The position numbers and the translations under genes are program-made. Below are positions 28,470 through 40,500 of a stretch of DNA of 64,000 nucleotides, piece after piece (the first letter of the stretch is position 1; every line of letters starts with the position of its first letter). Under the pieces are notes generated by a model, which worked only from the letters and a program-made list of their open reading frames with translations, had not been told where the DNA came from and searched no databases. This stretch comes from Manis javanica (lineage: Eukaryota; Chordata; Mammalia; Pholidota; Manidae), in the NCBI RefSeq assembly GCF_040802235.1, contig NC_133158.1, positions 40,366,001 through 40,430,000 of the forward strand. Reading direction: 5' to 3'.

Positions 28470-28584
28470 ATGGCGTCCCGCGGAGCTCGCAGGCGGACAT
28501 TGTGCGCGGGCCTGGCCCTCGGCGGCGCCGCGCTGCTCCTACTCCTCCTCCCGGCGGCCGCGGCGCAGGAGCCGCCCAGGGCGG
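28470..28584 (+). CDS. PTTG1IP: PTTG1IP exon 1: signal peptide
   Basis: The ATG at 28470 follows GCGCCC, a fair Kozak context. The donor GTGAGG starts at 28585. It encodes 38 codons plus one base. An Arg-rich start is followed by GGAALLLLLLP and AAAAQEPP, matching the human signal peptide core. The 5'UTR start is not resolvable from sequence. Confidence 0.95.
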
Positions 28585-31500
28585 GTGAGGGCGGGGACGG
28601 CGGAGGGGCGCGGGGAAGGGGCCGGCGGGGACGGGGCTGGCGGGGACGGCCTCTGGGGCACGCTGTCCTCTCGCGTCGCCGCCGCACCTCGGCCTTCCCG
28701 GCGGGGCTCTCAGGTATAGACTCGGGGGCGGGAGGGAGAGCTGACCGCCCTGCTTGTGTCCGACGGTTGGTGGTGTCCCGGCGGCCGCTGGACGGCTGGG
28801 GGAGCCAGGGCTGGTCTCTGGGCTCCTCCGCAGGCGAGGGGTGCTTGGGAATATGCCAGGCCGTAAGCCCAGGAGGCGGCAACTGCCGCCTGTAAGTCCT
28901 CGGATTCCGCTTCTGCCCGGCCCAGGCCCCGGGCGGGCTGCTTCATTGGTTCATCCCACCTTTCTTATTAACCTGTGAGGTGCAAGGGTCTCGGTGGTGA
29001 CCAACGTTCAGACAGAGGTACTGTCTTTGAGGAGCTGAGTTTCTGGGCGACCAAGAAACAAACAGCTGGCTGGGTGAGCGGGTGAGTGAGAGAGGGGCGG
29101 ACTAGAAGAGGAAAGTACGTGACTTGAGGGCCAAACGTGGATTCCAGAAGTTCCCAGAAACGAATATTGCCAGAGGGTGGCTTCCTGTGGGGCTTGGCTG
29201 GGCCTCCACCTGTGGGCCTCGTGGAAATCGGGGAAGGGTGTAAGCGGTTGGACCAGTTTCAGAAATGTCCCGCTGGCTGGCGTGTGTGGAACACCTGAGG
29301 GGTTACTCGTTGTGACTGATGGAGCCACGGGTGAGCCTCTTAACCTATTTGATGGCGTTTACGCATAGGTTTGACCGCCCCGGGTTGAGGGCTGGTGTTT
29401 TTCTCTGTTAGCCAGGCTTGGTCAGGTTCTCTTTAGCACCTTCCCTCTTTGTGACCTTGCTGAATGTTCCTTCCAGGGCAGGACCGCCAAAGTGTCTTTA
29501 TCTACTGCGTGTACTTCGTAGTGTGTTTGTGACCGTCGCTGTGCGGCCTTCCCGTTGTTCACGAAGCGGTCCAGTTGCACTGCTCAGGGACCTTTTGGTC
29601 TAAACTGAGTCCTAAGCACAAACGTGCAGTGATTTCTGCACAGGGATTTCTGCCAATGGCTACCGGGTGTGTGTGCTTTGCGTAAGGTAACTAGTGGGCC
29701 TGTTGGAAATGCGCTAAGGTGTGTTTGGCTGCTTTGCTTTTCCTGCTACCCTGGATTCTGAAGCAGAGACCCCTTGTGAGAGGAGCAGGGGGTGACTTTC
29801 AGGGTTTGGGAATTACACCATAACGGTAGTAGTATTCCAGGGTAAAGCAGCTTCCCCTCTATCCTGTGGAAGGAAGCTGCTCCCAGTTGCTGCTGTTCGT
29901 GGTAGCTGCTGGCCTCCAGGGTGTGCCCAAGTCCTGGGTGGGGGGCCGGGGGACTGTGGTCTCCCTCATCAGCAGCACTGTCAGGTGGGAGGAGCTGTGT
30001 CATGCTGTGCTGGCATTCACTGCACAGGTGCCCAGGGTCTGCGCTGGCCTTTACCTGGGGAGGGGCGCTGCTTCAGGGCTGAGGCCTCCCACACTGTTGT
30101 GTGTATTCAGTGTGAGTTGTGCTCCGTGTCATGCTGTTTGAATGCCACCACATGTGTACTCCTCGTGAGGATATTAGTCATGCTGTTTGTGGTATGTATA
30201 CACATGACATGTGTTTGTTTTTAAAATTTTTTTAATTTTCTTCTGCTCACCCTAACTAGTGCAGTTACTATCTGTTAACGCAGAGAAATCTTACAGAATT
30301 ATTAACTATATCCTTTATGCTGTATTGTTACTCCCATGACTGATTTACATTATAATTGAAATTTTGTGCCTCTTTATCCCCTTCACCTATTTCACCTGTT
30401 TTTTTAATATACAGATGGTCCCCAGCTTAAGATGGTTCCATTTTGGACTTCTCAACTAATTTGTGGCAGTACAACAGTGATACATACTCAGTAGAAACCA
30501 TGCATCAGATTTTGAATTTGGCTCTTTTCCCAGGCTCGTGATATGCATACAGTATAACCCTTTTGTGGTCCTGGCCAGTGGCAGCAAGTCATTGCTCTCC
30601 ACAGTCGCTTGGTAAACAATTGATATGTTTAAAAGCATTCCGTCCCGATATAGCCACTCTGTTTTTAACTTTTAGTCCAGGATTCAGTCAATCAGAGGAG
30701 ATAGTCAGCACTTCAGTACAAAGCAGGCTTTGTGTCAGATTATTTTGCCCAGCTGTAGGCTCACTTGGGTGTTGTGAACGTGTTTGGGTGGCTAGGCTCA
30801 CTGATGTGCAGTCGGTAGCAAATGCCTTCTCAGCTTAGCACATTTCATCCCCTGATGGGTTTGTTGGGCTGTAACCCAACTGTGAGTCAAGGAGGGTCTG
30901 TTCTGCACTCTTCACCTCTTTTCTTCTGAGGTAGGAAGATGGCCAGGACTTTTTTGTCTAAATGAGTTTTCCACGTGAAAGTGACAACAGGTGTTTGCTG
31001 TGCCTCTGTTGTTGCAATGTGGGCACAGTGCGTGATTCAGGAGCTTGATCTGCTGGGGCCACAGCCAGCTGCCCTGCTCCAGCCTTTTGTACTTAATGGA
31101 CTCGCCTGAAACTTTAAGAAAGAACTTGGAAGTGGGTCACGAGTTTGTGCATCCTAACAGGAGAAGCTATTTTTTTTTTTTTGCATTTAATTCCAGTTGA
31201 ATGAGAAAATTCTCCAATCACTGGTAAGTAGAACCCAACCTGAAAGTTTCTGATCACAGGACTTCAGAAGTCAGGACATTCATGTTCACAGCGTTAGACT
31301 TCAGAAACAGAAGGGCATATTTTTCCCTACCTCTGGCTTTCAGCACACAGTTTATCTGTGCCCGTGACCAGCTAAACCACACAGCAAGTGGCTCTTGGGG
31401 CAGTGCAACAGTGTGTTGGCAGTAGTAGCAAATGGTCAGAGTGTTTCCCTTCATGACCGCCGCCCGTGCGCGCGGAGCCTGGAGTGCCCTTTCTAGGCCC

Positions 31501-34500
31501 CGAGCTTGCCGCACGAGGTCTGTTTCTTCTTGAGCTTCTGCCCGTGTTGAAAACCTGCCCTGTTCTTGGCAGTTGTGCTGCCGGAGGAAGGCTGGTCACT
31601 GCTGACTCATGCGGGACTGGAATCGAGGCCTGCAGGGCCAAGGTTTATGGTGTGTGTTCTGGAACTTAGTTCTTTTAGTTCATGTGAGACCAGTTACGAG
31701 AAGGACCTTGAAAATGAAAATCCCCTTGGAAAGGACCCTGTAGATCACCGCCTGCTTCCTGTGGCTGTTTTGTTAAGGCTGACGAGAAGGAAGTACAACC
31801 TTTCCTATAGAATTTTTCAGAGGACACGAGAGTGGGTGTGGTTGGCCGTTGTGCAGGTTCCCTGTGCTTCCCCTGCCTGGCTTGTCTGGAAATGTCAAAG
31901 CTGCAGGAGGGGTGAAGGAGTAAACAGTGCAGTGAGCCTGAATCACTTTCTGCTCTCACAGCGCTTGCCACAGCCCCTTTGCTCACGTCTGCACACCTGC
32001 TTGCTGCCTGGCCACCCTGGGGTGGCTGAAATGCGGCCCTCCACCCTGGAGTTTTCTGGCTCTGCTCCAGAGGCTGAGGACGCTCCCACATACAACACTG
32101 GAATGGCCAGGCTCTGGGCAGTGGCCGCGGGTGTGATATGGGGAGACTGCTTGGCCGGCCGTGTGCTCAGGCATACGGTTTCCCAGTGTCTCTGTACCCC
32201 TTGGGTATGGCATGTCAAGCCATGGGACCTCAGTCCGGTTCACCTGGGGCAGCTCTGTGGTGTGTCCTCAGGAAGCGACTGGTGGGCAGGATTCTCTCCC
32301 GTAACCCTTTCCCCCTCCCTGCTCCTGAGCAGGCGTGTGCTGTCACTTTGTCCCGTTGTGTCACAGGTACCGTGGCGATATTCTGATCCCTTTAAGGGGC
32401 TGTTTTCTCTTGCTGAGCGACAGCACACTTGCTTTGCGACTGGCAGCATCCTGTCGCCCCCAGATGCGCGCAGCGGCTTTGGCAGCCTCGATGGGTGGCT
32501 CCTCATTGCTCCCTTTGCCGCTGGGCCCTCTCTACTGACCCCGTGTCAGCTTGAGACTGTGGCCCATTCAGTGGCTAGAGTCCCTTGCTGTCGCCCACTT
32601 GGATTTTGAATTGTCGCATCAGGGCAAGGAGGACCCCCGGTGAGATAGCTCCTGGGTCCTTGTGCCATTTATCTGTAAGTCTGTGCCACTTGCTGGCACA
32701 GCAGGCTCTCTGAGGTGCCCTGGTCCCCTCTCAGCCTCAGTTCTGGGACCAGCCGTTTTCCAGGGAGGCCTGGCTCCTTTAGGTGGGGAGCAGTGGCTCG
32801 ACCAAGGCCTGGGTGCTCTGCTGCCGGTGTTGCCCTTTCTCAGCCCTTGTGTGAACAGAGCCAGGAAGTGGGTTTTTAGGTCAGGAGTTTACCCTGTCTG
32901 TCCACAGAGACCTTTGCCCTGCCTTTGCACGTGGCTGGCCTGCCCCCAGGGCGCTTGGCCCAGTCCTGGCACTGTTCCCTCCAGAGTACCACCGGCGACC
33001 TGGCCCTCAGCAGTGCTGCCAGGAATCCGACTGCAGGGCTTGTCAGTCTCCCTCACCCTCCTGGGGCTCCGTTCAGCCATGCTGAATAAAGTAGTTCAGA
33101 TGAGCATCAGCAGAAACCTGGCTTCACACCACTGGGCTCCAAGGCGAGTGCTGTGTAGCCCTGGTGGCGCGTGGTCCGCCTCTGCTGCGGGGAGACGGAA
33201 AGCCCCTCCGTGGGCAGTCACCGTTCCCGGGAGACCCCACGTGGGCAGGAGCCGCATGTGCCGCTTCCGTGTCCTCTGTGCATGCAGCAGGGCTGGTACC
33301 CACTGTGTGTTCCTCAGAGGCTTGGTGCCAAGACGGTGTTCACCCCATGGTTCCAGAGTCAGACGGAGGGTCACTCCCGGGTGCCCCCTGCCCTCGTGGC
33401 TGCATGGCTGCTGCGGGGTCCATGACCTGTTTGTGCTTCTCCCACAGCCTGTTCTCAGAACACCAACAGAACCTGTGAAGAGTGCCTGAGAAATGTCTCT
33501 GTGAGTATGTGGTTCTCACTCGTCTGTCAACAAATGCAGTGGTGTACTTTTTTCCTGCATATGTATATAACAATAACAGTATTACACGCAGCAGTAATAG
33601 TAGTACAACTCCAGGGTGGGGCCAGGGGAGCAGAGGAGGCAGCACACGGGGCTGGGGTCACATTTAGCCTTTAATCTATGACTTTACTGGGATTGAGGCT
33701 GTCTTATTGGTGTCATTAGACCATAAAGGCCCATTGGGACAGGGCTGTGACCATTTTGCAGGCAGGTCCCCAGAATGCAGGGTGGGGGTCCCCAGAGGCC
33801 TGTTAGCTGCTGCTTTGCTCAGACAAGCCTAATGAGTTAGCTCTCTCATCAGGCTTGGCTTTGGGGAAAATGTCTGCCATAAACCTCGAACCAAAGCTTC
33901 CGACTGCGTGTCCTTGTTCTCCTCGGCTCTTCATGTGGGAATGGAGACAGGCCAGAGTTGGAGGGGGTGCTCACCATCAGATCAGCAAGAGGCTCACAGG
34001 GCATCTCATCCCGGGCTCAGACTACCCATAGCTCACTCGAGTTAAATGCATGTTCAGATGTCATCTTGATTGTTCTAAGTTTCAGTGTGGCCTTGAGCAA
34101 GAGGGTGGTGTCGTGGTCCAGGGGATGCCTTTGAGGTTTTGGGGCAACGTGAAGAGCAAAGAAGGCAGTGGGAATCATCATGGAGGGTACTTAAAAGAGG
34201 CCACTTTATTCTGCATAAAGCTGTACTGTTTATACTGCTACAGTGGCATGGTTGCGTAAATATTAAAGATGTGCATGTCTGTGGCCTTCATGGCCAGGTG
34301 CCTGGCCTTCAGGGCCTTTATCTTGCTCCTTTCCCATGGGTACAACATGCTGTGTTTTCAGATTTCTCAAGGCCAGACATATCTGGCTCCATACAAGACC
34401 ACACATATTTGGGGTGAAGCAGCGAACAGCTGTCCTCATAGAACAGTAGGGAAGGGGGCGGTGCTTCCCTGCAGTAGCTGCCCTGGAGATTGGGCTTGGG

Positions 34501-37500
34501 GCTCCTGGGGTCGCCTCCAGATGGGCCATGGGGTCTAACACGTAGGTGTGTGTGCGGCTGGCCATCTAGGAGAAGTGGAGCAGGATGCTAGGAAGATTTC
34601 AGAGGACTTGTGGGAACAGAAGCACATGCCCAGAGGTCCTGCCCTGCAGGCAGCCATGGCTTCCTCAGCAGTTCCCAGTGAAGCAGCCCCATCTCAGTGC
34701 AGGAGCATGGCCATCGCTGGCAACCGCGAAGCCTGGATGGGGACAGCTGGGAGAGAAGACAGCCTTCTGTGGCCCTTTGCCTGGGGCTCCCTCTTGTGGT
34801 TGGGCTAACGAGGGTGCTTGAGACTGCTCCGGAGCAGTGTTACCTGAGATTTAAAACAGCAGGCAGAGCCCGACCTGGCAGGCATCTTAGGTGCCCCCTG
34901 AGCACCACAGCCCTGCCAAGCCCTGCACTCCCGTGCACTGGTGTAAGGGTGCTGTCAGCCCTGCACCCCTCGCGCTTACAGGGGCTTGGGCAGGAGCACC
35001 TGCGAGGCTCCCTCCAGCTCTGAGGTTTGGGGCATGTGCATTGAAGCCTTAGCTGCAGTGTTTTTAAGATAGCCCACTGCACGTGCAGCTGAAGAGATCA
35101 GACGCAGGATGGTCACACCATGATTGCCGTGGTCACAAGGTCCACCCACAAATCCTTAGGAGCCCCTGTGGGCTAGCCTTGTCCCCCAGCTAGGGGTCCA
35201 TCAGTGAAGTGCACAGATACCTGCTGTCCTGCCTACAGCCCAGGTAGGTATGCTGTCCGAGTGTGCTAGGGGTGCTGCAGTGGGGAAACGGGGGTGCGGG
35301 CACTGTTCAGCAGCTTGCTCAGGGTAGACCTTGAGGAAGACGTAAGAGAGCCACATGCGTTGGGAGCAGTGTTCCAGGCAGAAGCAGCAGGCTGCACGGA
35401 GGCCCTGGGAAGGGCTGCCTGGCAGCTTTGAGGACCAGCCGGAGCCTGTGTGGCTGTCAGGGCACCTAACGGAGGAGCTTGGGGGAGCCCAGGCCTTGGT
35501 GCACGAGGCAGCACTGAACCTTTGTTGGGGTAGGAGTGGACAGCACAGCGCACAGAGGTGGTTGGGGGGCCAGGTGCAGGACAGGGGTTCTGTGCTGTTG
35601 GCATTCCATTTCTAACCTACCTGATTTTCACATCTTTCAGTGTTTGTGGTGCAACACTGACAAGATGTGCTTGGACTACCCAGTGACAAAAATCCTACCG
35701 CCTGCTTCTCTCTGCAAGCTGAGTTCTGCGCGCTGGGGCGTCTGCTGGGGTAAGTTGTCTTTTTTGCTGGCTTCTTGCAAGGTCAATGCTGCTTTGACAA
35801 GTCTGGTTGTGTTCGATTAATATAAGCTGCCAGAAAGCACTCCAGCAGTGGGAGGCTCCCAGCAGGAAGTCAGGAGGCTGGTGAGAGTACACATTTCTTG
35901 GGAGGCAGTGGCGCCCTGTGATCCGGAGCCCCATGTCAGGCCAATGTCCTCAGCTCCGCATGGGCCTCCCCATCCTAGGACGGTGGAGGGGTAAGGGCGG
36001 GTTGAAGGCTGCTGTTTGGGTGTCTAGGCTCATCATATCTCAGTGGTGTCACATGCTGCCTTGACACCCACTATGGGTTCCTGTGGGGCTCTGGCCTCCC
36101 CGAGCTAGAGTCCCGCTCGGCGTGGGTGTGTTCTTGCATCTCCCCGTGTGCCCCTCCCTGTCTGCACAGGGTTACCTGTACAGGCATTCTTTCGCTAGGA
36201 CAGAAACCCTTTGTGAAATCCACATTGGTTTTTAGCTTGCGTTTTAAGTTAGTTTATGGTGTGTTTTGCTATACGGAGCTCATCTATATGTCATTGGGCT
36301 TATTAGTCCTTCCTCTTCAAGGTTGGGAGTCACACAGAGGCTGCCCTCTTAGCTCCATGAAGCTGCACTTGGATGATTCGTTTTCTGTGTTTGTATCTGG
36401 ATCTGTCTGCAGCCTATTCCTTATTTTTCTACCTTTTTTCTAATTTCCATCTTAGAGTCTAGAACCTCCATCTGAAACAACTCATTTTGGGTTTCAAGGC
36501 CTCAGAGAATTCAGAGGTTTGTGTATGTGTGAGTAGGTGTGTGGTCCTGGGATGCCGGGCGTCTGTGTGCACGCTGTGTGTTCCTGCACCCATTACATCC
36601 CAGCAGCTGGCCATTCTCCCTGCCGCCCTCACACCAGGAAGGCTTTGCTGGCCTCACTGCGTACTGGTCTGCTTCTGTCTTGACACCAGCTTCTCTGTGG
36701 GACCTTCTTTACCCACTGTCCACAGAGATCCCTCCTGGACCAGGGAACCTGTGGCATTTTGAGCACAAACTGCCGAGAGGTTTTCAAGTGGAAGCATAAC
36801 TTGTAAAAAGTGCGCACATGTAGGCTTCCCTCCTTGTGTGTAGGCTGTAGCCTGTGATGTAAACACATACATGTATGCACACATGTATCTTCAGCGGGGT
36901 TTTATGTTAAGTAGACATCTAATTCCCACTCAGCAAAATGCGTAGGCGTGTTCCGCATTCACGGCCTGGCCTTAGCAGGGCCCCTGGGCAGCTGCTGTAC
37001 TAGCTGCCCATCACGGGGTTGGTGCCGTCAGGCCCTGTTCTTCCTGGAAAGGACGCCATGTGTCGGAGTCCTGCCTCTGTTGTCTGACTGCTCACTGCTG
37101 TGTGGTGGTCACGGTCACTCACCCGTCCTGCTGCTGGCGGGTGTCTGGGTCATTGCCAGCACTGCCATGTGCCCTCCAATCCATGTGGGAGGCCAGTTGA
37201 CCCACGTCCCTGCCAGCATATGGGCAGATGAGGTAGCCTGTCATTGTGGCTTTCATTTGCATTTCTCTGATGACTCTGGATTTTGAGCACCTTCTCAAGT
37301 GGTGGGCATTTTGGGTAATTCTGTGAAAGGAAATTCCCACCCTCAGCTCTGGGGCTGGCTGAGCACCAGACACCCTCCCCAGGACAGATGAGACCCACAG
37401 CATTGTACAGCCACGTGCAGTCATGGCCTGGAGGCTGCACCGGGAATCAGCCAGTGGGGGCCTGCTGGGCAGCGAGAGGTGGCAGTGCCCCTGTTCCCAA

Positions 37501-40500
37501 AAGCAGGCACGCTTTGGTGGTGCTGCAGCCTGGCGTGGACTGAGGCTTGCTCATTGCCTGGCAGGAGGTGCCTGGCCCCACAGCAGGGAGGGCAGTGGGC
37601 TGGCCCTCCTGGCAGAAGCAGGTTGTGGGGAGCTTACTTCCCTGGAAATAAATACAGTGCTCTTGACTTTGATTTAAAAATCAAGCTGCATCAGGCTCGA
37701 CTCCGTTTCCATGAGTTCCAGGAAATTAAGAATTTCAAGTGTTTCAGGAGAGTCTAATACATAAATGCACAGCCGAGGACCCTCTCTGGGTGGCTCTTCT
37801 CTGGCTTGGGGCATCTCGCCAGCATCGAGATGAGAATAGCTCATCTGTAACCTCGGTCTGTTTTGGTGTGTGGTGAGCTTTGAGGAAGTCAGGTGTGCTG
37901 AAAGGGGATGCCCTCCGGTGCGGTCGTTTGCAGTGAACTTCCAGGCACTGATCATCACCATGTCGGTGGTCGGGGGGTCCCTGCTTCTGGGCTTGGCCGC
38001 CTGCTGCTGCTGGTGCGGGAGGAGGAGGAGGAGCCGCCGTAAGCCTGACCCCAGCGAGGAGAAGGTGGAGCGAGAGCGCGAGGACCGGAGGCTGCGGCAG
38101 GAGGAGAGGTGAGGGGAGGGGAGGGGCTGAGCTGCAGGACAGGGGGAGGGAGGGGAGGAGAACAGTGGGAGGAGGGGGAGCTGAGCAGGAGGATGGGGAG
38201 GGAAGGGGGGCCGAGCAGGAGGACAAGGGATGGAGGGGGCCAAGCAGGAGGAGAGGGGTAGTTGTGGTGGGAGGGGAGCAGAGGGGAGGGCACTGTGCCT
38301 GGGGAGACATGGTTGTTACAGCTCTCGGGACTGTCCACCAAGAGAAATTAAAGTGTCGTGTGTCCTGCGGGAGTCCTGGGCTGTGGTGTGAAGAGCAGCA
38401 AGCTGTGGTGGGGACCTATCAGGTCACCCCAGGCCACCGCCGACCATGTCTGCTCCTGGGAAGCCCCTGAGGCGCAGGTTTGAACCTGGTCTGGCAGCAG
38501 CCCCGCCAGGACTGATCCAGGTCACCTGTCTGCCTAAATGGGGTCTCAGGACTGTCACCAGTCCTCTGATCAGCACCTGCCTGGTCCAGGGCACTTGGGC
38601 GAGTGTGTGTGTCGTCACTGTGGGCCAGCCCCAGGTGGCGGGTGGCGGGTGGCAGGTCCCCTGTCCTCCCTGACATGGGATGGCATCGTGGCCCCAGGAG
38701 GTGCTTTGTCAGGCCAGCAGCTGGTGGGGGCTGAGGCTGGACGAGTGTCTGTGCGGTCACCCTGAAGCCATGTGCCCCAAATAAAAACTAGCATTTGCAT
38801 GTTCCCAACTGAGCACAAGATTTTTACCAATTAGTGCATTTTGTTTATGTGGAAAAAGATTCTTTAAAAATGGCAATTTCAGCATTGGGACTGCTTTTGT
38901 GGGAATGAAGGGTTTAGTGACAAGGTGGTGGAGCCGCTCCTGGAGCCTGCTGGTCGCCCCCTGCTGTCCTGGCAGGAGTATGGCCACTGGCCGAGCTGGT
39001 CCCCACCTGTCTGGTTCTGGGGAACAGGAACAAGCCCTCAGCCTCTCCGCAGACCACGTGACATTGTGTGCTGGTACTGAACAACGTGTTTGTCTTTTAG
39101 GAGAGCAGAAATGAAGTCAAGACATGACGAAATCAGAAAAAAATATGGTGAGAAGCAGTTGAATCTCCATTTAGTTAGGAATTGATGCCAACTTGTCCTG
39201 GTCCTGTTAGTGCCCTTGGGATCTGGCCGTGGTCTGTGGGCTCCTCCCCCGAGACCCAGGGGCCTCTGTCCTGGTCTTATCCTGTGGTCCTGTCATGAGC
39301 TCATCCGCTGAGGCCTGCAACTCCCCCAATGGGACTTCTTGGCCGCCTGTTTGCTCATGAAGCAGAGGAACGCCAGTAGGCCAGTGGCTGTGCACTGCCC
39401 TCCTGGGTGCCCTGCAGGCGTCCATGCCACCCCTCGCCTCCGGGATGTTGCTGTCAGTCCTGACTGCCTAGTGTCGCAGGCCACATTCCTTTTTTAAGGA
39501 GTTAACCCAACGGAGGCCCCTTCTGTTTGTTTTTTTGTTTGGAAGGTGACTGTTCTTTTAGTGCCTGAGTTAAGTCTTCTGTATTTCGTTCTGTACTGAT
39601 TTTCCAGTCCTTGGACAGCATGGTTTTCTCCCCTATGTAGCGGCTGCTCGGCGTTGCTGGGCTGTGGGAGTGGTCCCCTTGGCCATCTGGAGGCGAGGTG
39701 CTGTGGCCCTCACCCTCACCAGTGACAGCATGGTGCTCCCTGCCGCCCACCCCTCCTGGCGCTGGGTCTCTTCTGTCCAGAGCTGTCAGAGCCTGTTCTG
39801 CTGCATGGCCTTCACTTCACGGTTCTGTGAAGTCAGAGCCCTCATCCTTTCCTGGCCACTCCTCCTGCCCACAGCACCTGCCGGGCGGGCCCTTGTTATG
39901 TAGCCTTGGCATGGCACCCTCCCTCCTCCCAGGCACCCACTGCCTGTGTGCGCCCCCCTTAGCTGGGACAGCTAATTGTAGAATCAAAAAGCGTCAGGGA
40001 GCTTTTAGGCATCTGATTAAATGCAGATTTAATTTAAAAATGGAAATCTGATCAATGTAAATAAAAGACAAACCAGATGTGTGCACATGCACATGTGTGC
40101 GTGTGTGCATACACCCCCCCCAAATACTTTTATTGCCAAGCACATGTAGCATTTAAGATCTATGACTTCACTGGCCCCTGTACCTCGTTGTGAGGGGCCT
40201 GGTGGGGCCTGGGTCAGGGCTTGGGGTGGGCGGCTGGTTTGCCCACTTACCACTGGTGTATTCCTACATTGCATAGTTATTCTGGTCTCTGACCACATCA
40301 GTGAAGTTGTGCCCATTTTTAGAAAGCCCGTTGAAGGGCCTGGACTTTGGGGACCTCGGTCGCACAGGGGAGTGTCCAGCAGTAGGGAGAAGGCACATGA
40401 GGATGCTGGCTCAGCACAGTGCCAGTGTAGACAGGCCCTTTTTTGGTTTTAGAAAATGTTTGACTTCCTCATTTCAAAACAGTTTACCTCTGTTTTCCCT

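Larger units (their letters stand above)
27930..28790 (+). promoter_or_regulatory. PTTG1IP: CpG island spanning PTTG1IP promoter and exon 1
   Basis: CpG density and GC rise sharply after about 27930 and fall after about 28790, with the PTTG1IP start codon inside. No TATA box is evident, typical of a housekeeping promoter. Confidence 0.9.

Noticed and set aside
32662-33489. Frame overlapping PTTG1IP exon 2 considered as an extended exon
   Set aside because: It reads exon 2 in a different frame from the conserved PSI-domain coding frame.
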